A stretch of DNA of 64,000 nt from Leifsonia sp. Root4 (GCF_001425085.1 NZ_LMDN01000001.1:695100-759099), one strand, 5' to 3'. Counted from the first letter of the stretch, positions 9,617 to 20,186 are shown. Notes: generated by a model not told the origin, from the letters alone. Translations and numbers: made by a program.

Positions 9617-10768
9617 ATGCCGAACATCCCCGCCGAATCCCTCGACCGTCTGCGCACCCGCACCAGCGCGAAGTGGGCGCTGTTCCCCGTCGACGTGCTG
9701 CCGCTGCCCGTTGCCGAGATGGATTTCCCACTCGCCGAGCCCGTTGCGGCGGCCTTGCACGACGCGATCCGTCGTTCGGACACCGGCTACACGGCGAGCA
9801 GCTTGCCGCAGGCGGAGGCGTTCGCCTCCTTCGCCGAGGCCCGCTTCGGTTGGACCGTCGACCCTGCCCGCGTGACGAGCACTGCCGATGTCTCGATGGG
9901 CATCGTTGAGGCGCTCCGGCAGGCGACGAATCCCGGCGACGGGGTCATCATCACGCCCCCGATCTACCCGCCATTCTTCGATCTGGCGCCGGAGGCATCC
10001 GCCCGGATCGTCGAGGTGCCGCTCAGCGGAGGGATTGACGAGGGATGGTCGCTCGACCTGGACGGCATCGATGCCGCATTCGCCGCCGGGGCCCGCGCCA
10101 TGGTGCTCTGCAACCCGCACAACCCGGTCGGCCTCGTGCACTCGGCCGAGTCCCTGCGGCAGCTCGCCGAGATCGCGGCCCGACACAACGCGACGATCGT
10201 CAGCGACGAGATCCACGGCGCCCTCAGCTACGGCGAGGTGCCGTACGTGCCATTCCTGACGGTGTCGGATGCCGCCCGCGAGCACGGCGTCGCGGTCACC
10301 AGCGCGAGCAAGGCGTTCAATCTGGCCGGGCTCAAGTGCGCGCTCATCGTGACGGCGAGCGAGCGCGGTGACGCCCTGCGCGCCGCGATGCCGTACGAGG
10401 TGGAATGGCGCACGAGCATCTTCGGCCAGATCGCCTCGGTCGCTGCGTTCCAGAGCGGCGGCGAGTGGCTCGACGGCGTGCTCGGCACGCTCGACGAGAA
10501 CCGGCGCCTGCTCGCCTCGCTACTCCAGGAGCAGCTGCCAGGCACTCGCTACCGCCTACCCGATGCCACCTACCTCGCCTGGCTCGACCTCAGTGCGCTG
10601 GGCTGGGGCGACCGACCGGCCGAGCGGACGCTCGACGTCGCGAAGGTGGCGCTCACGCCCGGGGTCGACTTCGGCGCCGACGTGGGCCGCGGTCACGCCC
10701 GGCTCAACTTCGCCTGCTCGCCGGAACTGCTGCGCGAGGCCGTCGCGCGCATCGCCGCCGCCCGCTGA
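9617..10768 (+). CDS. MalY/PatB family PLP-dependent C-S lyase
   Basis: 383 residues from ATG at 9617, a fold-type I aminotransferase-like enzyme. It shows LPVAEMDFPLAEPV and the D-T-G-Y segment typical of PatB/MalY cystathionine beta-lyases, LCNPHNPVGLVH, IVSDEIHGALSYG, and the PLP lysine in TSASKAFNLAGLK. Such enzymes split cystathionine or related beta-C-S substrates to a thiol, pyruvate and ammonia; the natural substrate here is uncertain. The frame is open upstream to 9578, but the N-terminus MPNIPAESLDRLR aligns better with the family. Confidence 0.86.
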   Translation: MPNIPAESLDRLRTRTSAKWALFPVDVLPLPVAEMDFPLAEPVAAALHDAIRRSDTGYTASSLPQAEAFASFAEARFGWTVDPARVTSTADVSMGIVEALRQATNPGDGVIITPPIYPPFFDLAPEASARIVEVPLSGGIDEGWSLDLDGIDAAFAAGARAMVLCNPHNPVGLVHSAESLRQLAEIAARHNATIVSDEIHGALSYGEVPYVPFLTVSDAAREHGVAVTSASKAFNLAGLKCALIVTASERGDALRAAMPYEVEWRTSIFGQIASVAAFQSGGEWLDGVLGTLDENRRLLASLLQEQLPGTRYRLPDATYLAWLDLSALGWGDRPAERTLDVAKVALTPGVDFGADVGRGHARLNFACSPELLREAVARIAAAR

Positions 10769-10789
10769 GCGGACGCGCACAGGATCTAG

Positions 10790-10945
10790 ATACGACCGCG
10801 GGCGGCCTACTCGATCAACGGAGAAACTCCGCCGGCCGTGCGGGAAGGAAACTCCGCCGGCCACGCGGGACGGAGAAACCCCGCTGGTCGAGTAGCGAGG
10901 AACGAGCGTATCGAGGCCAAGGCCGCCGAGAACCGCCGCCCGCTG
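10790..10945. repeat. Short direct repeats between patB-like and SDR genes
   Basis: Near-repeats of the form GGAGAAACTCCGCCGGCC and GGAAACTCCGCCGGCCACG recur around 10820-10880, followed by a CGCTGGTCGAGTAGCGAGG word. No coding frame is convincing. It is similar in flavour to the array at 7205-7565. Confidence 0.5.
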
Positions 10946-10950
10946 AGAGG

Positions 10951-11700
10951 CTACGCTCCGCCGGCCACGCGGATCGTGGTCCCGCTGATGAACGCGGCAC
11001 CCGGCCCGAACAGCCACGCGACGATGGGGGCGACATCGCCGACCTCTCCGGCACGGCCGAGTGGGACGCGGGCCGCAACGCGGTCCGGTCGGCCGGCGTC
11101 GCCGGCATCGGCGTGGATCTCGGTGCGGATCGTGCCGGGGGCGACACCGACGACGCGGATGCCCTCCGGCCCCAGTTCCTTGGCCAAACCGACCGTGAGG
11201 GCGTCGATGCCGGCCTTGGCCGCCGCGTAGTGCACGTACTCGCCGGGCGAACCGAGGGTCGCAGCGCCGGAAGAGATGTTGACGATCACGCCGCCCGCCC
11301 CGCCCAGTCGCGTGGACATCAGCTGCACGGCCCGCCTGGCGCAGAGCACCGCGGCGGTGAGGTTGAGCTCGATCACGGCACGGACGACGTCGGCGGGTGT
11401 CTCGGCCAGCGGGCCGATGTGCATCGTCGCACCGGCGTTGTTCACCAGGCCGTCGATGCGGCCGAAGCGGGCGAGCGCGCCGTCGAAGAGCCGCTCGATG
11501 TCGCCGTCGACCGTGACATCGGCCTGCACGAGTTCACAGGAGGCGCCGAGGCCCAGCAGCTCCGCTCGGAGTGCCGTCGCGGCATCCGCATTGCTGCGGT
11601 AGCTCAGCACGAGGTCACAACCGGATGCCGCGAGCTCCCTGGCGATGGCCGCGCCGATGCCGCGGGTTCCTCCGGTCACGACCACGACTGAACGTCTCAT
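10951..11700 (-). CDS. Short-chain dehydrogenase/reductase (SDR)
   Basis: 249 residues with the classical SDR pattern: cofactor motif VTGGTRGIGAAIA at the N-terminus, NNAGATMHI, the catalytic Ser-Tyr-Lys (NISSGAATLGSPGEYVHYAAAKAG), and VAPGTIRTEIHADAG. Resembles 3-oxoacyl-ACP reductase/glucose dehydrogenase-type SDRs; an NADP(H)-dependent oxidoreductase is likely but the substrate is unknown. ATG at 11700 puts the motif at the usual distance from the N-terminus; another ATG lies at 11709. Confidence 0.85.
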   Translation of the reverse strand: MRRSVVVVTGGTRGIGAAIARELAASGCDLVLSYRSNADAATALRAELLGLGASCELVQADVTVDGDIERLFDGALARFGRIDGLVNNAGATMHIGPLAETPADVVRAVIELNLTAAVLCARRAVQLMSTRLGGAGGVIVNISSGAATLGSPGEYVHYAAAKAGIDALTVGLAKELGPEGIRVVGVAPGTIRTEIHADAGDAGRPDRVAARVPLGRAGEVGDVAPIVAWLFGPGAAFISGTTIRVAGGA

Positions 11701-11733
11701 GGACTCCATTGTGCCGTCAGCCGACACAGCAAC

Positions 11734-11793
11734 GGCCCATCGGCGGCGCCGTGGCCCACGTTCGCACATGAGCCATGGTGCCCCCGATGGGCC
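11734..11793. terminator. Hairpin terminator downstream of guaB
   Basis: A 22-base arm starting GGCCCATCGG at 11734 pairs with 11772-11793 with three mismatches. It ends 12 bases before the guaB stop codon end at 11806, consistent with termination of guaB. Confidence 0.6.
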
Positions 11794-11805
11794 AAGCCGG
11801 AGCCG

Positions 11806-13323
<1,518 letters not shown>

Positions 13324-13567
13324 CTAGGAAATAAGTCGTCTGCCTGGCATTCGCCAGCACAGTATGAGCCGAAAACTCGTGGTCTTGGCTTACGTCAATG
13401 TTAAGCGAGTTTGCGCGCAGAGCATTCCTCAGATCACAATCAAGTGCTGAAAGTGCGACGAGTCGAAACACTTACGACATAATCAGCACGTACCGTCGAC
13501 GCTGTTGTCAGCGGTAAGGCCCCGGAGCCGAGCGAGTTCACTCGTCGGCGCCACCCATGGAGGTGCA

Positions 13568-14875
13568 GTGATATCCACTGAATCGGCTCACAAGAGGTCA
13601 CCACGCGCGGTCGTCGCGACGGTGCTCTTACTATTCGTCGCGCTCGCGCTCTCGCTCCTCGGCGCGTCTCCGGCTCATGCCGACGACGTCGACGTCGATA
13701 AATACGATTACGTCCTTTCCGGGAATGTGACGTTCGACGGCGAACCGCTGGAGGACGTGGTGATCACGGTCGAAGGGCCAGGCACCGACACCGACGTGGA
13801 GACCGGCGCAGACGGCAAATGGCGTGTCGGCGTTCCGGAGAAGGCCACGTACACCGTGACGCTCGACGAGGACACCCTCCCCAAGGGCGTTGTCGTGAAA
13901 GAGGGCGGCAACCCGCTGACGGCGGAATTCGGGCTCACCAAGACGAAATCGGTCAACTTCTTCCTCGGCGAGGGCACCAGGACAACGGTCTCCTTCTTCG
14001 ACCAGCTGATCAACAGGGTCGCGAACGGTCTCAACTTCGGGCTCCTGCTGGCGCTGGCGGCGATCGGCCTCTCGCTGATTTACGGAACTACCGGGCTCAG
14101 CAACTTCGCCCACTCCGAGCTGATCACCTTCGGCGCCCTGATGACGCTGACGTTCTCGGTGACGTTCGCGCTGCCCGTGTGGTTGGCGATCATCATCGCC
14201 CTCGCATTGAGCGCCGCGCTCGGCTGGGGGCTGGATGCCGCCCTCTGGAAGCCGCTGCGCAAGCGCGGCGTCGGCGTCATCCAGCTCATGATCGTGAGCA
14301 TCGGCCTGGCACTGGCGATGCGCTACACGTACCAGTTCTTCTACGGCGGTGCCACGAGGCAGCTGCCGGGCGCATCACCGGCCGAGCTCCAGCTCGGGCC
14401 GCTCTCGTTGTCGTGGATCGACCTCGCCAGCATGGGCATCAGCATCGTCGTGCTGCTCGCCGTCGCGTACTTCCTGCTGCGCACCCGCATCGGCAAGGCG
14501 ACGCGCGCGGTCTCCGACAACCCCAGCCTCGCGGCGGCCAGCGGCATCGACGTCGACTACGTGATCCGCATCGTCTGGGTCATCGGCGCGACTCTGGCCG
14601 GCCTGAGCGGCATCCTCTGGGCGTACTTCCGCCCCGGCGTCAGCTGGGACATGGGCTTCCAGATCCTGTTGCTCGTGTTCGCGGCGGTCGTGCTCGGCGG
14701 GCTCGGAACGGCGTTCGGAGCCCTCGTCGGCTCCATCATCGTCGGCCTATTCGTCGAGCTGTCAACGCTTGTCATCCCGCCCGACATGAAATACGTCGGG
14801 GCGCTCGTCGTCCTGATCGTCGTGCTGCTGGTTCGGCCACAGGGAATCCTGGGCCGCAAAGAGAGAATCGGCTAG
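13568..14875 (+). CDS. livH: Branched-chain amino acid ABC transporter permease (LivH) with secreted N-terminal domain
   Basis: 435 residues from GTG at 13568, which follows GGAGG at 13559-13563. Residues about 14-38 form a cleavable-looking signal peptide ending SPAHA/DD. Residues about 45-130 form a beta-rich domain (YVLSGNVTFDGEPLEDVVITVEG and GADGKWRVGVP) of the carboxypeptidase-regulatory/Ig-like type. From about residue 145 the protein is a normal LivH with about eight helices and the motif GLSLIYGTTGLSNFAHSE. Typical LivH proteins are near 290 residues, so the N-terminal 140 residues are extra. First gene of livHMGF; LivM starts 12 bases after it. Confidence 0.9.
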   Translation: MISTESAHKRSPRAVVATVLLLFVALALSLLGASPAHADDVDVDKYDYVLSGNVTFDGEPLEDVVITVEGPGTDTDVETGADGKWRVGVPEKATYTVTLDEDTLPKGVVVKEGGNPLTAEFGLTKTKSVNFFLGEGTRTTVSFFDQLINRVANGLNFGLLLALAAIGLSLIYGTTGLSNFAHSELITFGALMTLTFSVTFALPVWLAIIIALALSAALGWGLDAALWKPLRKRGVGVIQLMIVSIGLALAMRYTYQFFYGGATRQLPGASPAELQLGPLSLSWIDLASMGISIVVLLAVAYFLLRTRIGKATRAVSDNPSLAAASGIDVDYVIRIVWVIGATLAGLSGILWAYFRPGVSWDMGFQILLLVFAAVVLGGLGTAFGALVGSIIVGLFVELSTLVIPPDMKYVGALVVLIVVLLVRPQGILGRKERIG

Positions 14876-14887
14876 GAGGGCTGAACA

Positions 14888-15871
14888 ATGATCGACTGGG
14901 AACTCATCTTCTCCAACGCAGCGGTCGAGCTGATCAGCCCGACCACGGCCGCGTACGCGCTCGCCGCACTCGGTCTGGCGATCCACTTCGGATACACCGG
15001 ACTGCTGAACTTCGGCCAGGCGGGCTTCATGGCGCTCGGCGCATACGGCTACGCCATCTCGATCCTCACTTTCGGGCTCCCCGTGTGGGGTGCCGTGCTC
15101 GTCGGCGTCGGGGCGTCCGTGATCTTCGCCCTGATTCTCGGCGTTCCGACGCTGCGACTCCGGGCCGACTATCTGGCCATCGTGACGATTGCGGCGGCCG
15201 AGATCGTGCGACTGCTCTTCACCACGAACTCCTTCGTGGCCGTCACGGGCTCCGCCAACGGCCTCAGCGAGTACAAGGACAGCTTCCGCGCCCTGAACCC
15301 GCTGAACTTCGAGGGCCAGGTCGGCTTCGGCCCGTGGGTGCACAGCGCGGACGACTGGTGGGTCATCATCGTGGCCTGGACCGTCGTGGCGCTCGCCTGC
15401 GTCTTCACCTGGCTGCTCATGCGCAGCCCGTGGGGGCGCGTGCTCAAGGGCATCCGTGAGGACGAGGACGCCGTGCGCGCCCTCGGCAAGAACGTCTACT
15501 CCTACAAGATGCAGAGTCTGATCCTCGGTGGTGTGTTCGGAACGCTCGCCGGCATGATCTTCATCATGCCGCGCGCGGTGATCCCCGCCCACTACGCGAC
15601 ATCGCTCACCTTCTTCATCTACGCGATCCTGCTGCTCGGCGGTGCCGCGACGATCCTCGGCCCCGTCGTGGGCTCGATGCTGTTCTGGGTGTTGCTGTCG
15701 TTCTTCTCCGGCTTCATCGCCCGCGCCGTCGAGGCCGGGTGGCTGCCGATCTCCCAGGTGCAGGGCGGGCAGCTGCGCTTCATCCTGGTCGGCGTCGCCA
15801 TCATGCTGATCGTCATATTCAGGCCGCAAGGCATACTCGGAAACAAGAAGGAGCTGGCTTTTGTCAAATAA
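14888..15871 (+). CDS. livM: Branched-chain amino acid ABC transporter permease (LivM)
   Basis: 327 residues, the second inner-membrane permease subunit of a HAAT-type uptake system. It has about nine hydrophobic helices, and the family segments GYTGLLNFGQAGFMALGAYGYA, LRLRADYLAIVTIAAAEIVRL and RSPWGRVLKGIREDEDAVRALGKN (the cytoplasmic coupling loop that contacts the ATPases). AGGAGGGC precedes the ATG. Its stop overlaps the livG start. Confidence 0.94.
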   Translation: MIDWELIFSNAAVELISPTTAAYALAALGLAIHFGYTGLLNFGQAGFMALGAYGYAISILTFGLPVWGAVLVGVGASVIFALILGVPTLRLRADYLAIVTIAAAEIVRLLFTTNSFVAVTGSANGLSEYKDSFRALNPLNFEGQVGFGPWVHSADDWWVIIVAWTVVALACVFTWLLMRSPWGRVLKGIREDEDAVRALGKNVYSYKMQSLILGGVFGTLAGMIFIMPRAVIPAHYATSLTFFIYAILLLGGAATILGPVVGSMLFWVLLSFFSGFIARAVEAGWLPISQVQGGQLRFILVGVAIMLIVIFRPQGILGNKKELAFVK

Positions 15872-16775
15872 CGTGACCCCCAGCGCCAAGCCGATCAAGT
15901 CGGTCGACCTGCACATCGGCGACGCGGCCCCCGGCTGCCGCAAGAACGATCCGATCCTCGTCGCCGACGGCGTGCGACGCACCTTCGGCGGCCTCACCGC
16001 CGTCGATGTCGACCACGTCGAGATTCCGCGCGGCGCCATCACAGCGCTGATCGGGCCGAACGGCGCGGGCAAGACGACGTTCTTCAACCTGCTCACCGGA
16101 TTCGACAAGCCCGACGCCGGAACGTGGACGTTCGACGGAACGGACCTCGCCCACGTCCCCGCCTACCGGGTGGCGCGGCTCGGCCTGATCCGCACCTTCC
16201 AGCTCACCAAATCCCTCGCCCTGCTCAGCGTGATGGACAACATGAAGCTCGGCGCGACCGGCCAGATCGGCGAGAACATGTTCCGCGCGCTGCTGCCGTT
16301 CCTCTGGCGCAAGCAAGACAAAGAGATCGAGGCGAAGGCACTCGAGCTCCTGACCCGGTTCAAGCTCGACGCCAAGCAGGACGACTACGCGGCCAGCCTC
16401 TCCGGTGGCCAGCGCAAGCTGCTCGAGATGGCGCGCGCGCTGATGAGCGATCCGACCCTGGTGATGCTCGACGAGCCGATGGCCGGTGTCAACCCGGCCC
16501 TCACCCAGTCGTTGCTCGACCACATCCTGGGCCTCAAGGAGCAGGGGATGACGGTGCTCTTCGTCGAGCACGACATGCACATGGTGCGCCACATCGCCGA
16601 CTGGGTGATCGTGATGGCCGAGGGCCGTGTCGTCGCCGAGGGCGACCCGTACACGGTCATGCAGAACCCGGCCGTGATCGACGCCTACCTCGGCCAGCAC
16701 CACGACAGCGACCTCGGCAGCAGCGATAGCGAGCATGTCGAAGCCATTAAGGAGCTCCTCGATGACGAACAGTAG
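15861..16775 (+). CDS. livG: Branched-chain amino acid ABC transporter ATPase (LivG)
   Basis: 304 residues: Walker A GPNGAGKTTFF, Q-loop region RTFQLTKSLALLSVMDN, signature LSGGQRKLLEMARALM, Walker B LVMLDEPMAGVNP and switch His in FVEHDMHMV. The chosen start is TTG at 15861 after AAGGAG, inside the end of livM; a GTG at 15873 is the alternative. The N-terminal 30 residues and acidic C-terminal tail (after AYLGQHH) are longer than usual. Energises uptake with LivF. Confidence 0.93.
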   Translation: MSNNVTPSAKPIKSVDLHIGDAAPGCRKNDPILVADGVRRTFGGLTAVDVDHVEIPRGAITALIGPNGAGKTTFFNLLTGFDKPDAGTWTFDGTDLAHVPAYRVARLGLIRTFQLTKSLALLSVMDNMKLGATGQIGENMFRALLPFLWRKQDKEIEAKALELLTRFKLDAKQDDYAASLSGGQRKLLEMARALMSDPTLVMLDEPMAGVNPALTQSLLDHILGLKEQGMTVLFVEHDMHMVRHIADWVIVMAEGRVVAEGDPYTVMQNPAVIDAYLGQHHDSDLGSSDSEHVEAIKELLDDEQ

Positions 16776-17541
16776 CCCGGGGATCGTGCCCGCCGCCCAG
16801 CCGGAAACCGACAACCGCGAGGTCGTCGTCGACGTGCGCAGCGTGACGGCCGGCTATCTGCCCGGCATCAACATCCTCACCGACTGTTCCCTCACCGCCA
16901 GGCAGGGCGAGCTGATCGGGATCATCGGCCCGAACGGTGCCGGCAAGTCCACGCTGCTGAAGTCGATCTTCGGCCTGGTCAAGGTGCGCGGGGGTGGGAT
17001 CTACCTGCACGGCGAGGAGATCACGAACCTCAAGGCGAACAAACTCGTCGGCAAGGGCGTCGGCTTCGTGCCCCAAACCAACAACGTGTTTCCGACCCTC
17101 ACCATCCAGGAGAACCTGGAGATGGGCATCTACCAGAAGCCCAAGGGGCTCGCGGAACGGCTGGAGTTCGTCACGGCCATCTTCCCCGAGCTGGGCAAGC
17201 GCCTCTCCCAGCGGGCGGGGTCGCTCTCCGGTGGCGAGCGCCAGATGGTGGCCATGTCGCGCGCGCTCATGATGGGGCCGCACGTGCTGCTCCTCGACGA
17301 GCCGAGCGCCGGCCTCTCCCCCGTGCGACAGGACGAGGCATTCCTGCGCGTCAAGGAGATCAACAAGGCCGGCGTCACGACGATCATGGTCGAGCAGAAC
17401 GCACGCCGCTGCCTGCAGATCTGCGACCGCGGCTACGTGCTGGATCAGGGCCACGACGCGTACACGGGCACGGGTCGCGAGCTGCTGAATGACCCGAAGG
17501 TGATCGGCCTCTACCTCGGCACCCTCGGACAGGACGACTAG
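16762..17541 (+). CDS. livF: Branched-chain amino acid ABC transporter ATPase (LivF)
   Basis: 259 residues from ATG at 16762, overlapping livG by 14 bases. Walker A GPNGAGKSTLLKS, signature LSGGERQMVAMSRALM, Walker B VLLLDEPSAGLSP, and the C-terminal YVLDQGHDAYTGTGRELL plus YLGTLGQ that characterise LivF. Second ATPase of the system. A GGAGCTCC-type ribosome site lies just upstream. Confidence 0.94.
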   Translation: MTNSSPGIVPAAQPETDNREVVVDVRSVTAGYLPGINILTDCSLTARQGELIGIIGPNGAGKSTLLKSIFGLVKVRGGGIYLHGEEITNLKANKLVGKGVGFVPQTNNVFPTLTIQENLEMGIYQKPKGLAERLEFVTAIFPELGKRLSQRAGSLSGGERQMVAMSRALMMGPHVLLLDEPSAGLSPVRQDEAFLRVKEINKAGVTTIMVEQNARRCLQICDRGYVLDQGHDAYTGTGRELLNDPKVIGLYLGTLGQDD

Positions 17542-17552
17542 CTACTCTCCAG

Positions 17553-17570
17553 CGGATGCCGCGGCATCCG
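17553..17570. repeat. 18-bp perfect palindrome after livF
   Basis: CGGATGCCGCGGCATCCG is a perfect palindrome 12 bases past the livF stop. It joins the two orientations of a word (GGATGCCG) that recurs throughout the window. Confidence 0.7.
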
Positions 17571-17573
17571 CCC

Positions 17574-17625
17574 CAGAAACGGCGCAAGCGCGGCAGCAAC
17601 TCCTGCCGCGCTTGCGCCGTTTCTG
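17574..17625. terminator. Perfect 23-bp stem terminator downstream of livF
   Basis: The arm 17574-17596 (starting CAGAAACGGCGCAAGCG) is an exact complement of 17603-17625, with a 6-base loop. It closes the livHMGF transcript and could work in both directions. Confidence 0.8.
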
Positions 17626-17716
17626 CCGCCGGCGCTGATCGAGTAGGCCGTCGACCAACACGAACTCCGCCCGCGGTCGGTCGCGCGCGGGCGCAGGGGG
17701 CCTCCGGGGCATGCAG

Positions 17717-17744
17717 AAGGGCCCCGGCCGAAGCCGGGGCCCTT
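17717..17744. terminator. Terminator between convergent livF and livK
   Basis: AAGGGCCCCGGC (17717-17728), loop CGAA, exact complement 17733-17744. On the - strand it ends in a short A/T run and lies 15 bases beyond the livK stop. Confidence 0.75.
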
Positions 17745-17758
17745 GCGCGTGACTGCTA

Positions 17759-19069
17759 CTAGTTCAGTCGCTCAGAGGGCAGGTTGCCCGCGTCGTACTG
17801 GTAGATGCCGATGGTCGCCTCGGTCGGGTCACCGTTCTCATCGAAGGTGATCGGGCCGGAGAAGCCGTCGTAGTCGATCTGCTCACCCTTCTCGAGCAGT
17901 GCGACGCCAGCCTCGAAGCTGTCGACCTTCTCACCCTCGCCGCTGCCGCCGGAGACCTGGCGGAGGTAGTCGGCGATCGACTGCCCCGTCGTGTCGTTGG
18001 CCGCGAAGGCCGCCAGAGCGAAGAGCACGACGTTGTCGTACGACTCAGGCGCGTAGGTGAAGTCGGTCAGCGTCGGGTCGACCTCGAGCAGGCGGTCGGT
18101 GAAGTCACCGAGCGTCGTCAGGTCGAGACCGGGCTTGGTGCCCTTCGCGCCGGTGATGAGGCCGGGTGCGAAGTCGGCGCTGTAGTCGACGAGGTTTCCG
18201 TCAACCAGGTACAGCTTGTCTCCGGCGAAGCCGGAACCGACCAGCTCGGGGATGATGATCTTGCTCTGGTCGAAGGTGATCAGGGCGATCGCATCGGGGT
18301 TCTGCGCCGTCACGTCGCTGATCTGCGTCGTGAAGTTCGTGTCACCCGTGTTGAAGCTCGACTCTGCGACAACGGTTCCGCCGCCGGCCTCGAAGTTGGT
18401 CTTCGTGGTCTCGGCCAGGCCGGTGCCGTATGCATCGTTCTGGTAGATGATGCCGAGCGTGCTGTTTCCGTCCTCAGCGATGAGGTTTCCGAGCACTTCA
18501 CCCTGCAGCACGTCAGACGGCGCCGTACGCCAGTACAGGCCGTTGTCAGCGATGTCGGTGAGGTCGAGGCCGGTGTTCGACGGCGACATCAGCACGACGC
18601 CTGCGCTCGTGACCTGCTCGTAGACGTTGCGGGTCTGTGCCGAAGCTGCAGCACCCGAGATGGCCGAGACGCCCAGCGAGAGCAGGTCGGTCACGGATCC
18701 GGTGGCGACGTCGACGCTCGTGTCACCCTCGTCACGCACGTTCAGCTCGAGCTGGATGCCCAAGTCGGCCGCGTTGATGTCGTTGACGGCGAGCTGCGCT
18801 GCAGCGATCTGGGGCGGGCCGAGGAATGCGAGCGATCCGCTCTGCGGGGCCAGCTGGCCCAGCTTGAGCGCAAGCTCGCGGTCGCCTGCGTCGATCGGCA
18901 GTGCGTCACCGGCGTCGGCAGGGGTAGTGGACTCGGGCGATGTGGTGCTTTCGCCCTCTCCCGGGCTGCTGCATCCGGTCAGTACGAGTGCGCTGACGCC
19001 GATGAGGGCGACTCCGCTCAGCATTGCCCGAACGGAGCGGGAGGCCGAGGCCTTCGCGAATACGCTCAT
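17759..19069 (-). CDS. livK: Branched-chain amino acid-binding lipoprotein (LivK-like)
   Basis: 436 residues with a lipoprotein signal peptide and lipobox (VLTGCSS), a short Ser/Thr/Pro linker and a periplasmic-binding-protein fold of the Leu/Ile/Val type: KLGQLAPQSGSLAFLGPPQIAAAQLAVNDIN, then SAISGAAASAQTRNV, IIYQNDAYGTGLAETTKTNFEAGG and YAPESYDNVVLFALAA. It should capture the substrate for the livHMGF permease. It is transcribed towards livF rather than lying in the same operon. True substrate (amino acid, urea or amide) is not evident. Confidence 0.9.
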   Translation of the reverse strand: MSVFAKASASRSVRAMLSGVALIGVSALVLTGCSSPGEGESTTSPESTTPADAGDALPIDAGDRELALKLGQLAPQSGSLAFLGPPQIAAAQLAVNDINAADLGIQLELNVRDEGDTSVDVATGSVTDLLSLGVSAISGAAASAQTRNVYEQVTSAGVVLMSPSNTGLDLTDIADNGLYWRTAPSDVLQGEVLGNLIAEDGNSTLGIIYQNDAYGTGLAETTKTNFEAGGGTVVAESSFNTGDTNFTTQISDVTAQNPDAIALITFDQSKIIIPELVGSGFAGDKLYLVDGNLVDYSADFAPGLITGAKGTKPGLDLTTLGDFTDRLLEVDPTLTDFTYAPESYDNVVLFALAAFAANDTTGQSIADYLRQVSGGSGEGEKVDSFEAGVALLEKGEQIDYDGFSGPITFDENGDPTEATIGIYQYDAGNLPSERLN

Positions 19070-19129
19070 GTTGCTCCTATATGGCTTGAATGAACACCGA
19101 TGAGACAGTCAACAGACTGCCGTGGTGTC

Positions 19130-19158
19130 ACAGTATTGGCCACTGAGCATCGAAACAA
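19130..19158 (-). promoter_or_regulatory. Probable livK promoter
   Basis: On the minus strand TTGTTT (19153-19158), 17-base spacer, TACTGT (19130-19135), about 60 bases before the livK start. Confidence 0.45.
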
Positions 19159-19211
19159 GGCTTCGATGCCACAACGTTGCGGAGTGAGTCAAATCGTTAC
19201 AACGCCTCCGC

Positions 19212-20186
19212 TCAGACGAGCTCGGCGACCGTCTGCCGGTTCCCACGTCTGCCGGCGAGCGCGTCGACGGTGAGGATGAGCAACGCCAGCCAGACCAGCG
19301 AGAAGCCGACCCACCGCTCGGGGGACATCGGCTCCTGGAGGATCAACACGCCGACAAGGAACTGGATGACCGGGGCGAAGTACTGGATGAAGCCCATGTA
19401 GATCAGGGGCAGCCTGCGCGACGCCGCCGCGAAGAGGATCAACGGGACGGCGGTGATGACGCCGGTGCCGATGAGCAGCGCTGTGTGCACCGGGCTGACC
19501 GTGCCGAAGGTGATGCCGACCGTCGCCGCCACGACGATGAGCTGCACGATCGCGACAGGGAACAGCCAGACCGTCTCCATGGTGAGCCCCGCCACCGCAT
19601 CGACGGTGTTGCCGACCCGCTTCTTGATGTACCCGTAGAAGCCGAAGGAGAAGGCGAGCGTGAGGGCGATCCAGGGCACGCTGCCCGCACTGATCGCAAT
19701 GACGAGCACCGCGAGCAGGCTGACACCGACGGCGGCCCACTGTGCTGGCCGCAGCCGCTCGCGCAGGAAGAACACGCCGAGGAACACGGTAACGATCGGG
19801 TTGATGAAGTAGCCGAGCGAGGCTTCGACGACCTGGCCGCTCATCGCGCTGTAGATATAGGTCTGCCAGTTCACGTAGATGAGCGCGCCGGCCAGAGCCA
19901 TGGTGAGCGAGATGCGTGGCTGCATGAGCAACGCGAAGAACGGCTTGAACTTGCGGGTGACCGCGAGCAGCAGTGCGCAGAACACGAGCGAGAACACGAT
20001 GCGCCACGCGACGATCTCGAAGGCGCCGCTCGGGGCAAGCGAGATGAAGTAGATCGGCAGGAAGCCCCAGAGCACGTAGGCGATGCCGGCGTAGATCAGA
20101 CCGGCTCGACCAGCGCCCGGTGCGTTCGAGACCTGCGCGGCCGATGGCGGTGCGGAGGTGATCTGCGGTTCGTTGGGCTTTTCCAC
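19212..20186 (-). CDS. RarD-type EamA family transporter
   Basis: 324 residues with ten hydrophobic helices and the RarD opening GLIYAGIAYVLWGFLPIYF, then RIVFSLVFCALLL, LGYFINPIVTVFLGVFFLRERLRPAQW and a repeated EamA half, IQFLVGVLILQEPMSPERW. RarD proteins are drug/metabolite-type inner-membrane transporters of unknown substrate. GTG start at 20186 is supported by TAGACT at 20193-20198, 6 bases before it, as for a leaderless transcript. Confidence 0.85.
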   Translation of the reverse strand: MEKPNEPQITSAPPSAAQVSNAPGAGRAGLIYAGIAYVLWGFLPIYFISLAPSGAFEIVAWRIVFSLVFCALLLAVTRKFKPFFALLMQPRISLTMALAGALIYVNWQTYIYSAMSGQVVEASLGYFINPIVTVFLGVFFLRERLRPAQWAAVGVSLLAVLVIAISAGSVPWIALTLAFSFGFYGYIKKRVGNTVDAVAGLTMETVWLFPVAIVQLIVVAATVGITFGTVSPVHTALLIGTGVITAVPLILFAAASRRLPLIYMGFIQYFAPVIQFLVGVLILQEPMSPERWVGFSLVWLALLILTVDALAGRRGNRQTVAELV

